Numbered from the stretch's first letter, positions 26,455 through 35,658 are shown. The stretch: 64,000 bases of DNA from JBAZDC01 sp041654595 (GCA_964551305.1 CAZKBT010000002.1:1-64000), one strand, 5' to 3'. Numbers and translations are program-made. The notes: generated by a model not told the origin, from the letters alone.

Positions 26455-29400
26455 GTGTCTCATCCTTCCCTACCGTATCCGCTTTCCTCTTACACGCACG
26501 GCGCGGACTTCGCGCGCCTGCTGGACGAACGCATCCTGATCCTCGACGGCGCCATGGGCACCATGATCCAGCAATACAAGCTGGGCGAGGCGGATTTCCG
26601 CGGCGAGCGTTTCGCCGGGCATGGCAAAGACGTGAAGGGCAACAATGAGCTGCTGTCACTGGTGCGGCCCGACATCATCGCGGAAATCCATGATCAATAT
26701 CTCGAGGCCGGCGCCGACGTCATCGAGACCAACACCTTCGGCGCCACGGCCATCGCCCAGGGCGACTACGGCCTGTCCGAGCTGGCCTACGAGCTGAACG
26801 CGGCCTCCGCCAAGCTGGCTCGCGCCGCCTGTGACCGGTACAGCACGCCGCAGCGCCCGCGCTTCGTGGCCGGCGCCCTGGGCCCGCAGCCCAAAACGGC
26901 GTCGATTTCCCCCGACGTCAACGACCCGGGCGCGCGCAACGTGACCTTCGAGCAATTGCGCGATGCGTATGCCGAGCAGCTGAACGGCCTGCTGGACGGC
27001 GGCATCGACATCGTCCTGATCGAAACCATTTTCGATACGCTGAACGCCAAGGCCGCCATCTTCGCGGTCGAAACCGTGTTCGAAGAGCGCGGCATGCGCC
27101 TGCCCGTCATGATCTCGGGCACCGTCACCGACGCGTCGGGCCGCATCCTGTCGGGGCAGACGGTCGAGGCGTTCTGGAACTCCGTCCGCCATGCGCGTCC
27201 CGTCACCATCGGCCTGAACTGCGCGTTGGGGGCGGCCTTGATGCGGCCATACGTGGCCGAGCTGTCCAAGATCTGCGACACCTACGTGTGCGTGTATCCC
27301 AACGCGGGTTTGCCCAACCCCATGGCCGACACGGGTTTCGATGAAACGCCGGAGGACACCTCGTCGCTGCTCGAGGAATTCGCGCGCGCGGGGCTGGTCA
27401 ACATGGCCGGGGGCTGTTGCGGCACGACACCCGATCATATCCGGGCCATCGCCGGGAAAGTCGCGGGCCTGCCCAGGCGCGAGGTGCCGGCGATCCCCGT
27501 CAAGACCCGGCTCTCGGGGCTGGAGCCCTTGAACATCGACGAGGATTCCCTGTACGTCAACGTGGGCGAGCGCACCAACGTGACCGGCAGCAAGATGTTC
27601 CTGCGCCTGATACGCGAAGAGAAATACGACGAAGCCTTGGCGGTGGCGCGCCAGCAGGTGGAAAACGGCGCGCAGATCATCGACGTCAATATGGACGAAG
27701 CCATGCTGGATTCGGCCGCCTGCATGCGCCGCTTCCTGAACCTGATCGCGTCCGAGCCCGACATCGCCCGCGTGCCGATCATGATAGACAGCTCCAAGTG
27801 GGACGTCATCGAACAGGGGCTGCGCTGCGTGCAGGGCAAGGCCGTGGTCAACTCCATTTCCATGAAAGAAGGCGAGGCGGCGTTTCTCGAGCATGCCCGC
27901 CTGTGCCGCAAGTACGGCGCGGCGGCCGTGGTCATGGCATTCGACGAACAGGGCCAGGCCGACAATCTGCAGCGCCGCAAGGACATTTGCGAGCGCGCCT
28001 ACCGGCTGCTGGTCGACGAGGTCGGCTTTCCGCCCGAAGACATCATTTTCGATCCCAACGTGTTCGCCATCGCCACGGGCATCGAGGAACACAATCATTA
28101 TGCCGTGGATTTCATCGACGCCACGGGCTGGATCACCCGTAACCTGCCCCATGCCCGCGTCTCGGGCGGCGTGTCCAACGTGAGCTTTTCCTTCCGCGGC
28201 AACGAGGCGATGCGGGAAGCCATCCACACCGTCTTCCTCTTTCACGCCATCAAGCAGGGAATGACGATGGGCATCGTCAACGCCGGCCAGCTGGGCGTGT
28301 ATCAGGACATCGACAAGAAGGCGCTGGACATGGTCGAGGACGTGGTGCTGGACCGCGAGCAGCCCTTGGGCAGGGCGGGCCCGGCCGACGAGCGGACCAA
28401 CACCGAGCGCCTGGTGGAGCTGGCCGAGAGCATAAAGGGATCCGGCGCCAAGAAGGAGGAAGACCTGAGCTGGCGCGAACAGGCGGTCGAGCAGCGGCTT
28501 TCGCATGCCTTGGTGCACGGGATTACGACCTACATTGTCGAGGATACCGAAGAGGTGCGCCGTAAGATCGCCGCCGCGGGCGGCCGGCCCATCCAGGTCA
28601 TCGAAGGCCCGCTCATGGACGGCATGAACGTCGTCGGCGATCTGTTCGGGGCGGGCAAGATGTTCCTGCCGCAGGTGGTGAAGTCGGCCCGCGTGATGAA
28701 ACAGGCGGTGGCGCATCTCATTCCTTTCATCGAAGAGGAAAAACGGCGGATCGAGGCCGCGGGCGGCGATGTGCGGTCCAAGGGAAAAATCGTTATCGCC
28801 ACGGTCAAGGGCGACGTGCACGACATCGGCAAGAATATCGTCACGGTGGTCCTGCAATGCAATAACTTCGAAGTCGTGAACATGGGCGTGATGGTCCCGT
28901 GCGCCGAGATTCTCGCCAAGGCCAAGGAAGAGAAGTGCGACATCGTCGGGCTGTCGGGGCTGATCACGCCCAGCCTCGAGGAAATGGCCTACGTGGCGTC
29001 CGAAATGCAGCGCGACGACTATTTCCGCAGCCGCAAGCTGCCTTTGCTGGTCGGAGGCGCCACCACCAGCCGCGTGCATACGGCCGTGAAGATCGCGCCC
29101 AACTACGAGGGGCCGGTGATCTACGTGCCCGATGCCAGCCGCTCCGTGGGCGTGGCCACCAGCCTCATGTCGGATCAGGCCGATGCCTATCTGGCCGACG
29201 TGGCGCAGGAATACGAGCTGGTGCGCAAGCGCCATGCCAATCGCAAGGCCGCGCCTCTGGTGTCGCTGGACAAAGCACGCGCGGGCCGGCCGGCCTGGGA
29301 TTGGGCTTCGTACACGCCGCCCAGGCCCAAATTCATCGGCCGGCGCGCCTTCAAGAACTACGACTTGGCCGAGATCGCCCACTTCCTGGACTGGACGCCG

Positions 29401-30228
29401 TTTTTCCAGACCTGGAGCCTGTTCGGCCAGTTTCCGGCGATCCTGCAGGACAAGGTCGTCGGCGAGCAGGCCGGCAAGCTCCACGAGGAGGGACAGGCCA
29501 TGCTCAGGAAGATCATCGAAGGCCGCTGGCTGCGCGCCAACGGCGTCGTGGCGTTTCATCCCGCCAATACCGTCAACGACGACGACATCGAGGTGTACCG
29601 CGACGAAAGCCGCTCGGAGGTCCTGTTCACGTGGCGCAACCTGCGCCAGCAGGGCGTCAAGCGCGAAGGGGTGGACAACAAATGCCTGGCGGATTACATC
29701 GCGCCCAAGGCGTCGGGCGTCATGGATTACATCGGCCTGTTCGCGGTGACCGCCGGGTTGGGCATCGAAAAGCATGAAAAGGCCTTCCTGGACGCCAACG
29801 ACGATTATTCCAGCATCATGCTCAAATCGCTGGCGGACCGGCTGGCGGAAGGGTTTGCCGAATGCCTGCACGCCCGGGTCAGGCGCGATCTGTGGGGGTA
29901 CGTGCCCGACGAGGCGCTGGACAACGAGGCGCTGATTGCGGAGAAATACCAGGGCATACGGCCGGCGCCCGGCTATCCGGCCTGCCCGGAGCACGTGGTC
30001 AAGGCGGACATGTTCAAGGTCCTGGATTGCGACGATATCGAGATGCGCTTGACCGAGGGCTATGCCATGTATCCGGCGTCGGCGGTATCGGGCTTTTACT
30101 TCAGCCATCCCAAATCCCAGTATTTCAACGTGGGAACGATAGGCGAAGACCAGTTACGGGATTATGTGGCCCGCAGCGGCCGCGGCGAAGAGGATGTCCG
30201 CCGGACGCTGGCCGGCGCCCTGGGATAA
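26455..30228 (+). CDS. metH: Cobalamin-dependent methionine synthase MetH
   Basis: A protein of about 1,257 residues that transfers the methyl group of 5-methyltetrahydrofolate through cobalamin to homocysteine. All four modules are present. The homocysteine domain has RILILDGAMGTMIQQYK and the zinc-cysteine AGGCCGTTPDHI. The pterin domain has YVNVGERTNVTGSKMF. The B12 domain has VKGDVHDIGKNIV with the cobalt-ligand histidine near residue 789. The SAM-binding reactivation domain ends with GYAMYPASAVSGFYF. The GTG at 26455 was chosen because the conserved domain begins about 20 codons on; another GTG at 26407 is possible. It is divergent from the riboswitch-controlled B12 uptake genes. The downstream regulator gene starts 3 bases after its stop. 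Confidence 0.95.
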   Translation: MSHPSLPYPLSSYTHGADFARLLDERILILDGAMGTMIQQYKLGEADFRGERFAGHGKDVKGNNELLSLVRPDIIAEIHDQYLEAGADVIETNTFGATAIAQGDYGLSELAYELNAASAKLARAACDRYSTPQRPRFVAGALGPQPKTASISPDVNDPGARNVTFEQLRDAYAEQLNGLLDGGIDIVLIETIFDTLNAKAAIFAVETVFEERGMRLPVMISGTVTDASGRILSGQTVEAFWNSVRHARPVTIGLNCALGAALMRPYVAELSKICDTYVCVYPNAGLPNPMADTGFDETPEDTSSLLEEFARAGLVNMAGGCCGTTPDHIRAIAGKVAGLPRREVPAIPVKTRLSGLEPLNIDEDSLYVNVGERTNVTGSKMFLRLIREEKYDEALAVARQQVENGAQIIDVNMDEAMLDSAACMRRFLNLIASEPDIARVPIMIDSSKWDVIEQGLRCVQGKAVVNSISMKEGEAAFLEHARLCRKYGAAAVVMAFDEQGQADNLQRRKDICERAYRLLVDEVGFPPEDIIFDPNVFAIATGIEEHNHYAVDFIDATGWITRNLPHARVSGGVSNVSFSFRGNEAMREAIHTVFLFHAIKQGMTMGIVNAGQLGVYQDIDKKALDMVEDVVLDREQPLGRAGPADERTNTERLVELAESIKGSGAKKEEDLSWREQAVEQRLSHALVHGITTYIVEDTEEVRRKIAAAGGRPIQVIEGPLMDGMNVVGDLFGAGKMFLPQVVKSARVMKQAVAHLIPFIEEEKRRIEAAGGDVRSKGKIVIATVKGDVHDIGKNIVTVVLQCNNFEVVNMGVMVPCAEILAKAKEEKCDIVGLSGLITPSLEEMAYVASEMQRDDYFRSRKLPLLVGGATTSRVHTAVKIAPNYEGPVIYVPDASRSVGVATSLMSDQADAYLADVAQEYELVRKRHANRKAAPLVSLDKARAGRPAWDWASYTPPRPKFIGRRAFKNYDLAEIAHFLDWTPFFQTWSLFGQFPAILQDKVVGEQAGKLHEEGQAMLRKIIEGRWLRANGVVAFHPANTVNDDDIEVYRDESRSEVLFTWRNLRQQGVKREGVDNKCLADYIAPKASGVMDYIGLFAVTAGLGIEKHEKAFLDANDDYSSIMLKSLADRLAEGFAECLHARVRRDLWGYVPDEALDNEALIAEKYQGIRPAPGYPACPEHVVKADMFKVLDCDDIEMRLTEGYAMYPASAVSGFYFSHPKSQYFNVGTIGEDQLRDYVARSGRGEEDVRRTLAGALG

Positions 30229-30231
30229 GCG

Positions 30232-31074
30232 ATGAACGCGGCGACGGCGAAAGATCCGGTCCATCCGCATGGCGAACGCCACGGTTCGGCCTCGTCGCGC
30301 CGCAAGGCCCTGGGCGATTTCCTGCGCACGGCGCGCGCGCGCGTCACGCCAGCGCAGTTGGGCCTGCCGCCAGGGCAACGACGGCGCACGCCGGGATTGC
30401 GGCGCGAAGAGCTGGCGCAATTCTGCGACATCAGCACCACCTGGTACACCTGGATCGAGCAGGGGCGGGACGTATCCGTCTCGGCCGCCGTGCTGGCGCG
30501 ATTGGCCGATGCCCTGTCACTGTCGCGCGCCGAGCGGCACTATCTATTCGAGCTGGCCGAGTCCGTCGATCCGCAGCATGGGCTGGATGCGGCCGGCGCA
30601 TTGCCGCCGGTGCTGGCTGATTGCGTGCACAGCATCACCGCGCCGTCTTACATCCTCGACCAGAGCTGGAACATCCTGGCGTGCAACCAGCCTTTCCTGC
30701 GCCTGTTCAACGGTTGGCCCGACGGGCAGGCGAACCCGAACCTCTTGCGTTATATCTTCCTGGACCCCGCCGCGCGCGCCCTGATCGTGGATTGGGACCA
30801 GCGGGCCAGCCGGGTCGTCGCGGAATTCCGCGCCGATTCGGGCGCGCGCGCCGACGAGCCGGCCATCCACGCGTTGATCGACGAGCTCCTGGCCGCCAGC
30901 GCCGTTTTCGCCACGTGCTGGACCGGTCACGCCGTGGTGGATCGCGAGGGCGGCTTGCGGGAATTCCATCATCGGACCGGCGAGATCCTGTCCTACCAGC
31001 AGATCACGTTTCGTTTGGCGACCCGCCCGGATTGCAAATTGGTGATGCTGCTCGAAAGCAAGCCGTCCAACTGA
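30232..31074 (+). CDS. XRE-family regulator with MmyB-like ligand-binding domain
   Basis: A 280-residue transcription factor. The helix-turn-helix (about 25-90) has KALGDFLRTARARVTP, RRTPGLRREELAQFCDIS and TWYTWIEQGRDVSVS. RTPGLRREELA is the signature of the MmyB-type XRE regulators. The C-terminal PAS-like MmyB domain (about 115-275) has SYILDQSWNILACNQPFLRLF and ILSYQQITFRLATRPDCKLVML. Members of this group often control nearby dehydrogenase or antibiotic genes; some bind fatty acids. It begins 3 bases after metH, so cotranscription is likely, but no functional link to methionine is evident. Confidence 0.85.
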   Translation: MNAATAKDPVHPHGERHGSASSRRKALGDFLRTARARVTPAQLGLPPGQRRRTPGLRREELAQFCDISTTWYTWIEQGRDVSVSAAVLARLADALSLSRAERHYLFELAESVDPQHGLDAAGALPPVLADCVHSITAPSYILDQSWNILACNQPFLRLFNGWPDGQANPNLLRYIFLDPAARALIVDWDQRASRVVAEFRADSGARADEPAIHALIDELLAASAVFATCWTGHAVVDREGGLREFHHRTGEILSYQQITFRLATRPDCKLVMLLESKPSN

Positions 31075-31130
31075 ATGAAGTAAACTCGTCGTTTTCACCC
31101 AATCCGCTGTTTAGATGGATCGACCGCTTT

Positions 31131-31319
31131 ATGGCCAAGCACTACGAATCAGACGTCACCCAGTTTCTCAATGACTACAAGAAACAGCATCCCGATACGG
31201 AAGCCCGTCAGCGCGAGGGACGCGGCAGGCTGTGGGACAAGCCCATCGATCCGGAGTTGCACGAGGGCTTTCGCGCGGGGCGCGTGCCCCAGCCTCCCTA
31301 TGTGTATCAGACCAAGTAA
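31131..31319 (+). CDS. Small DUF3460-family protein
   Basis: A 62-residue hydrophilic protein (MAKHYESDVTQFLNDYKKQ at the start, ending RVPQPPYVYQTK) matching the DUF3460 family of betaproteobacteria, whose function is unknown. It has no membrane segment or signal peptide. The ATG at 31131 was chosen because the whole conserved domain begins there. A longer reading of the same frame runs upstream into the regulator gene and is a shadow. It lies nine bases before scpA, the usual order in Burkholderiales. Confidence 0.8.
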   Translation: MAKHYESDVTQFLNDYKKQHPDTEARQREGRGRLWDKPIDPELHEGFRAGRVPQPPYVYQTK

Positions 31320-31328
31320 CGCACTTGC

Positions 31329-32207
31329 ATGAACAGCTACAAAGGCGGCGATGAGGGCCTGGCCGAGTTGGTCGCGCCCGCGACGGACAGCACGCCCGAC
31401 GTCGTCGACGCCGTCGCCCTGGCTCGCTTGTACGGCGAGCCGCTGTTCGCCATGCCGCAGGATTTGTACATCCCGCCCGATGCGCTGGAGGTGTTTCTCG
31501 AGACCTTCCAGGGACCGCTGGATTTGCTGCTTTATCTGATACGCAAGCAGAATTTCAATGTGCTGGACATTCCGATGGCCGAGGTGACGCAGCAGTATCT
31601 GTCGTACGTGGAACAGATACGCAACCAGAACCTGGAGCTGGCCGGCGAATACCTGTTGATGGCCGCCTTGCTGATCGAAATCAAATCCCGGATGCTGCTG
31701 CCGGTTAAGAAATCCGATACTGGCGAAGAAGTCGAAGACCCCAGGGCGGAGCTGGTCAGGCGCTTGCTCGAATACGAACAGATGAAGCTGGCGGCGCAAA
31801 AGCTGGATGCCCTGCCGCAGCTGGGGCGCGATTTTCACCGCGCGCAGGCTCTGTTCGACACGCGCGTGGAGCAGATGCTGCCCGAGATCAGCCCCGACGA
31901 TCTGAAGCAGGCCTGGCGGGACATCATGAAGCGCGCGCGCCTGAATGCGCATCATCACATCAGCCGCGAGCAGTTGTCGGTGCGCGATCACATGAGCCAG
32001 ATACTGCGCCGATTGAGCGACGTGCGCTTCATGGAGTTTACCGAGCTGTTCATGGAAAAAGTGGACGAAGGAGAGCCGGCGGCGATCATCGTCGTGCATT
32101 TCCTGGCCATGCTGGAGTTGGCGCGGGAATCGCTGCTGGAAATTACGCAGGCGGAGCCTTACGCGCCGATATACGTGCGTTTATCTTATACAAGGGCCGA
32201 CGCCTGA
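31329..32207 (+). CDS. scpA: Segregation and condensation protein ScpA
   Basis: A 292-residue kleisin subunit of the SMC-ScpAB complex, which organises and segregates the chromosome. The N-terminal SMC-head-binding part has FQGPLDLLLYLIRKQNFNVLD, followed by LAGEYLLMAALLIEIKSRMLLP. The acidic middle (EEVEDPRAELVRRLLEYEQ) is typical. The C-terminal winged helix contains FMEFTELFMEKVDEGE and VHFLAMLELARES. A 35-residue N-terminal extension precedes the conserved domain. scpB and smc are not in the window. panC follows 33 bases later. Confidence 0.93.
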   Translation: MNSYKGGDEGLAELVAPATDSTPDVVDAVALARLYGEPLFAMPQDLYIPPDALEVFLETFQGPLDLLLYLIRKQNFNVLDIPMAEVTQQYLSYVEQIRNQNLELAGEYLLMAALLIEIKSRMLLPVKKSDTGEEVEDPRAELVRRLLEYEQMKLAAQKLDALPQLGRDFHRAQALFDTRVEQMLPEISPDDLKQAWRDIMKRARLNAHHHISREQLSVRDHMSQILRRLSDVRFMEFTELFMEKVDEGEPAAIIVVHFLAMLELARESLLEITQAEPYAPIYVRLSYTRADA

Positions 32208-32240
32208 CGCGGTGCGGGCGAACGGAAACGGAGAGCGGTT

Positions 32241-33083
32241 TTGAAAGTCGTACACACCATTGCCGAATTGCGCGATCAGTTGCGCGGCCAATTGCGGGTT
32301 TCGTTCGTGCCCACCATGGGCAACTTGCACGAAGGCCATCTTGCGCTGATGAGGCTGGCGCGCCAGCACGGCGATCCCGTGGTGGCCAGTATTTTCGTCA
32401 ATCGTCTGCAGTTCGGCCCCAACGAGGATTTCGATCGCTATCCGCGCACGCTGGCCTCCGACATCGAGAAGCTGGAAAAGCAGCGCGACGTATACGTCTT
32501 GTTCGCGCCCGACGAGCGCGAAATGTATCCCGAACCGCAGAGCTACCAAATCCAGCCTCCGAAGGACTTGGGCAGCATACTGGAAGGCGAATTCCGGCCC
32601 GGGTTCTTTACCGGCGTCAGCACGGTGGTGCTCAAGCTGTTCTCCTGTGTCCAGCCGCGGGTGGCCGTGTTCGGCAAGAAGGACTATCAGCAATTGATGG
32701 TCGTGCGCCGGATGTGCAGGCAGTTCCAGTTGCCCGTCGAGATACTGGCGCATGAAACCGTGCGCGACCATGACGGCTTGGCCTTGTCTTCGCGCAATGT
32801 GTATTTGACGCCGGAGCAGCGGGCGCGGGCGCCTCGGCTCTATGCCGTGCTGCAGGCGGTGCGCGAGCAGGTCAAGGGAGGCGTCCTGAGCCCCGCGCAG
32901 ATAGAGGCCCGGGCGATCGCGCAATTGCAAAGCGATGGCTGGGAGGTCGATTACCTGGCCTTGCGCCGTCAAAGCGATCTGCTTATTCCGGACGACGACG
33001 ATCTGCGCAAGAAAAAGCCCCTGGTCGCGCTTGCCGCGGCGAAATTGGGGACCACTCGCCTGATCGACAACCTCGAGATCTGA
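32241..33083 (+). CDS. panC: Pantothenate synthetase PanC
   Basis: A 280-residue ATP-dependent ligase joining D-pantoate and beta-alanine to give pantothenate, the vitamin B5 precursor of CoA. It has the HIGH-type nucleotide motif FVPTMGNLHEGHLALM (His30, His33), FGPNEDFDRYPRT, GVSTVVLKLFSCVQP, VFGKKDYQQLMVV and the KMSKS-like DGLALSSRNVYL. Translation most likely begins at the TTG at 32241, preceded by ACGGAGAGCGG, because the conserved protein starts KVVHTIAEL directly after it. Length is normal. panD and panB are not adjacent; coaE further on also serves CoA synthesis. Confidence 0.95.
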   Translation: MKVVHTIAELRDQLRGQLRVSFVPTMGNLHEGHLALMRLARQHGDPVVASIFVNRLQFGPNEDFDRYPRTLASDIEKLEKQRDVYVLFAPDEREMYPEPQSYQIQPPKDLGSILEGEFRPGFFTGVSTVVLKLFSCVQPRVAVFGKKDYQQLMVVRRMCRQFQLPVEILAHETVRDHDGLALSSRNVYLTPEQRARAPRLYAVLQAVREQVKGGVLSPAQIEARAIAQLQSDGWEVDYLALRRQSDLLIPDDDDLRKKKPLVALAAAKLGTTRLIDNLEI

Positions 33084-33196
33084 GCCGGGAAGCCCGGCGA
33101 GCAGACCGCATTTCGCGGTCGCTGTAAGAGTTGACAGCAGATCGGTGCGGGGTTTCTTGGGAGAATTTCCGTTCAAGAAAAGAAGGGGAGTCTTCC

Positions 33197-33571
33197 ATGG
33201 AAAACGGGCATGTCGACGTCGCCAAGCAGTGTTCCACCGTCACCAGCCTGACGCCGCGCGAACGCGACGTCATGGCGTACGTGGTGCGCGGTCGACCGAA
33301 CAAGATCATCGCAGCCGAACTCGGCGTGTCGCGGCGCACCGTCGAAGCGCACCGCGCGCGAATATTCCAGAAGCTGGAAGTGCGCAATGCCGTCGAGCTG
33401 GCGCATTGGCTTTGGCTGCGCCTCAAGGAAAAGCGTCAGGAAGAAAAGCGCCAGGAAGGCGCCTTCGCGCACGTGCTCAGGGCGCGCAATTCAGGGGGGT
33501 TTGCGACTGGATTTCATCTATCGGATCGATATCCGCCTGACGGGTCAGACTATAGTCCAGAGTCGGAGTGA
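33197..33571 (+). CDS. LuxR-type helix-turn-helix protein without receiver domain
   Basis: A 124-residue protein consisting almost only of a LuxR/FixJ DNA-binding domain (about 15-78): SLTPRERDVMAYVVRGRPNK, then GVSRRTVEAHRARIFQKL. There is no receiver, autoinducer or sensor domain, so it is a solo regulator. After about residue 80 a charged repeat-like stretch (KEKRQEEKRQEG) is followed by an irregular tail. The ATG at 33197 has AAGGGGAG upstream. Its last 95 bases overlap the convergent lipoprotein gene, suggesting the tail is a reading-through extension. Target genes are unknown. Confidence 0.75.
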   Translation: MENGHVDVAKQCSTVTSLTPRERDVMAYVVRGRPNKIIAAELGVSRRTVEAHRARIFQKLEVRNAVELAHWLWLRLKEKRQEEKRQEGAFAHVLRARNSGGFATGFHLSDRYPPDGSDYSPESE

Positions 33572-34139
33572 CGTCCTGATAGCGCACGATGCGAAGCACG
33601 TTGTCGTTGACGAAAGCCAGCATCGCCAGGCTATTTTCATCCGTGGTCTGCAAGGCGATGCGTAGAGGTTGCGTGCCCACGACGATCCAGCATCCCTGTT
33701 GCGTGGTGGGCGAGGCCCCCGCCCTTGCGCCGTCCACGCTGACCGTGCGCGCGCGCCATTGTCCCGCCGGTGCCAGCGTCAGCGTAATGCGTGACGGCGC
33801 GCATGCCTGGTTGGTCGTGATGCAGGGTATCGTTCCCAGGAAGGTGCGGGGCTCGGTCAGTGGCCGCGCCCGCGCCGCCGATGCGGCGGTCTCGGCGGAT
33901 GCCTCGGACGATGGCTGCCGGGCTTGCTTTGCGTTTTCACCGAAGCCCATGACCAGTTGCGGCGCGGCCTGGGCGGAGCCGCGCCCTTGCGCCTGATGGC
34001 GCGCGTCCGACTGGGTGCTGTCCCGATAGGCGTCGGGCGAGGGCTGCGTCGCCTGCTGGGCGCAGCCCGCTACGGCCAGCAAGGCCAAGCCGGCGATCAA
34101 GGGTTTGAAGACGATGCGTGACGGCGACAGGATGCGCAT
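33477..34139 (-). CDS. NlpE-like outer-membrane lipoprotein
   Basis: A 220-residue predicted lipoprotein. The signal peptide ends in the lipobox LAVAGC (Cys at about residue 26). A Gln/Ala/Ser-rich linker follows to about residue 90. The C-terminal half has TFLGTIPCITTNQACAPSR and ITLTLAPAGQWRART, similar to the N-terminal domain of NlpE, the Cpx-activating lipoprotein, though the usual CxxC is replaced by widely spaced cysteines. The end, NCAP, has a further cysteine. The ATG at 34139 was chosen; an upstream in-frame start at 34166 would add nine residues before the signal. It is divergent from coaE, with 82 bases between them. The NlpE assignment is tentative. Confidence 0.65.
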   Translation of the reverse strand: MRILSPSRIVFKPLIAGLALLAVAGCAQQATQPSPDAYRDSTQSDARHQAQGRGSAQAAPQLVMGFGENAKQARQPSSEASAETAASAARARPLTEPRTFLGTIPCITTNQACAPSRITLTLAPAGQWRARTVSVDGARAGASPTTQQGCWIVVGTQPLRIALQTTDENSLAMLAFVNDNVLRIVRYQDVTPTLDYSLTRQADIDPIDEIQSQTPLNCAP

Positions 34140-34144
34140 GACAG

Positions 34145-34172
34145 TTCCAACTAGAATAAAGACCAATATAGT
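34145..34172 (+). promoter_or_regulatory. Candidate promoter for coaE-zapD
   Basis: TTCCAA (34145-34150), a 16-base spacer and TATAGT (34167-34172) lie 49 bases before coaE. Confidence 0.35.
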
Positions 34173-34221
34173 ACGCTAGCGGAATCGTTCGTAACAGTAG
34201 GGCAAAACAGGAGCCGTTCGG

Positions 34222-34881
34222 ATGGAGCATGCCGGAACCTTCAAGGTCGGACTGACGGGTGGAATCGGTTCGGGAAAAAGCCGCGTCGCGGATTTCCTGG
34301 CGCTGTGGGGCGCCACGGTAATCGACTCCGACGTGCTGGCCCACGAGCTGACCGCTCCCGGCGGGGCCGCGATCGAGCCGATCCGCAAGCGGTTCGGCAG
34401 CGGGGCGATTGCCGACGATGGTTCGATGGACAGGCGGGCCATGCGCGTGCTGGCCTTCGCGGATCCGGGGGCGCGGAAAAAACTGGAAGCAATTTTGCAC
34501 CCAATGATAAGAAAGCTTACCGAAGAGCGCGCGAAACAGGCGCGGGGCGCGTATCTCGTGTTCGTCGTGCCTTTGCTCGTCGAGTCCGGTCGTTGGCGGG
34601 ATCGGCTCGATCGCGTCTGCGTGGTCGATTGCGAGCCCGAGACGCAGATCGCCCGGGTCCGGGCCCGCAGCGGGCTGACTACGGAAGTGATTGAGCGTAT
34701 CATGTCAGTTCAGGCCAGCCGGCAGGAAAGGCTGGCTGTGGCCGACGACGTCATCAACAACGATGCGCAGACGGATGTCACCTTGCTGGAAGCGCGCACG
34801 CGCGCCATGCATGATGCCTGGCTACGCATGGCCGGGCAGCGCAGCGCGAAAGCCGCGCACCGTATTTCCTGTTCCCCCTGA
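34222..34881 (+). CDS. coaE: Dephospho-CoA kinase CoaE
   Basis: A 219-residue P-loop kinase that phosphorylates the ribose 3'-hydroxyl of dephospho-CoA in the final step of CoA synthesis. The Walker A motif GLTGGIGSGKS is at about 10-20. VIDSDVLAHELTAPGG is the substrate-binding segment, and VVPLLVESGRWRDRLDRVCVV and VRARSGLTTEVIERIMSVQ are typical. The ATG at 34222 follows AACAGGAGCC, a good ribosome site. zapD starts 24 bases after its stop, the usual betaproteobacterial order. Confidence 0.96.
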   Translation: MEHAGTFKVGLTGGIGSGKSRVADFLALWGATVIDSDVLAHELTAPGGAAIEPIRKRFGSGAIADDGSMDRRAMRVLAFADPGARKKLEAILHPMIRKLTEERAKQARGAYLVFVVPLLVESGRWRDRLDRVCVVDCEPETQIARVRARSGLTTEVIERIMSVQASRQERLAVADDVINNDAQTDVTLLEARTRAMHDAWLRMAGQRSAKAAHRISCSP

Positions 34882-34905
34882 AACTGAGAAAAGGTTTTTG
34901 ATCGC

Positions 34906-35658
34906 GTGATTCTTTATGAATATCCTTGCAACGAACGCGTAAGGGCTCTCTTGAGAGTCGAGCATTTGTTTGACAGGCTATTTTTCTTTGCCCAGGGAAG
35001 CGACGCGCGCCACCATCAGATTTCAGTTTCCACGATGTTCGACTTGCTCGACATCTGCGATCGCACCGATCTGCGCGGCGCCGTACTGCAGGACCTGGAA
35101 CGCCAGCGCTCTTCGCTGAGCGCCTTGCGCCAGCACCCCGGCGTGGATCCCGAGGCGCTGGACAAGCTGCTCGAAGAAATCCAGGAAACGTCGGCGGAGC
35201 TTGCCGCGCAGGGACGCATCGGCCAAGAGCTGCGCGACAACGAATGGCTCAGCAGCCTCAGGGGCCGGCTGGCTGTGCCTGGCGGCTCGTCCCAGGTCGA
35301 CATGCCGTCGTATTTTTCATGGCAGATAAAAAGTCCGCAGGTGCGTGCGCAAGACCTCAAGCGATGGATCACGCCTTTGCTGCCGCTATATAAAGGCATC
35401 GTCTTGGCGCTGCGCATGCTGCGCGACGCGGGGGACGTGGTCGACCTGGTGGCCAGGCAGGGAGCCTATCAGGAAATGCTGACCGGCAAGGTGTTCCAGC
35501 TTTTGCGCGTATGGATCGACGAATCGCTGGTCATTTTTCCTGAAATGAGCGCGAACAAATATGTCATCTGGGTTCGGTTCGCCACGCAGGATCCGGAATT
35601 GAAGCCGCAGCCCGTTACGTATGACGTCCCCTTCAAGTTGGCGCGTTGCAATGTGTGA
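34906..35658 (+). CDS. zapD: Cell division protein ZapD
   Basis: A 250-residue FtsZ-associated protein that bundles FtsZ filaments at the division ring. It matches the ZapD family over its full length: ILYEYPCNERVRALLRVEHL at the start, FDLLDICDRTDLRGAVLQDLE in the helical part, and YFSWQIKSPQVRAQDLKRWI and YVIWVRFATQDPELKPQPV in the beta-domain. Translation begins at a GTG at 34906 because the conserved sequence starts there. The yacG gene that often follows zapD is not present; the next gene is the efflux operon after a 145-base gap. Confidence 0.93.
   Translation: MILYEYPCNERVRALLRVEHLFDRLFFFAQGSDARHHQISVSTMFDLLDICDRTDLRGAVLQDLERQRSSLSALRQHPGVDPEALDKLLEEIQETSAELAAQGRIGQELRDNEWLSSLRGRLAVPGGSSQVDMPSYFSWQIKSPQVRAQDLKRWITPLLPLYKGIVLALRMLRDAGDVVDLVARQGAYQEMLTGKVFQLLRVWIDESLVIFPEMSANKYVIWVRFATQDPELKPQPVTYDVPFKLARCNV

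Noticed and set aside
26656..30108. An 1,150-codon open frame on the minus strand opposite metH
   Set aside because: Antisense shadow of metH with no domain motif and the same biased composition.
33084..33196. Terminator after panC
   Set aside because: A GACCGC-ATTTC-GCGGTC hairpin exists but lacks a T-run and has only six pairs, so I did not list it as a terminator.
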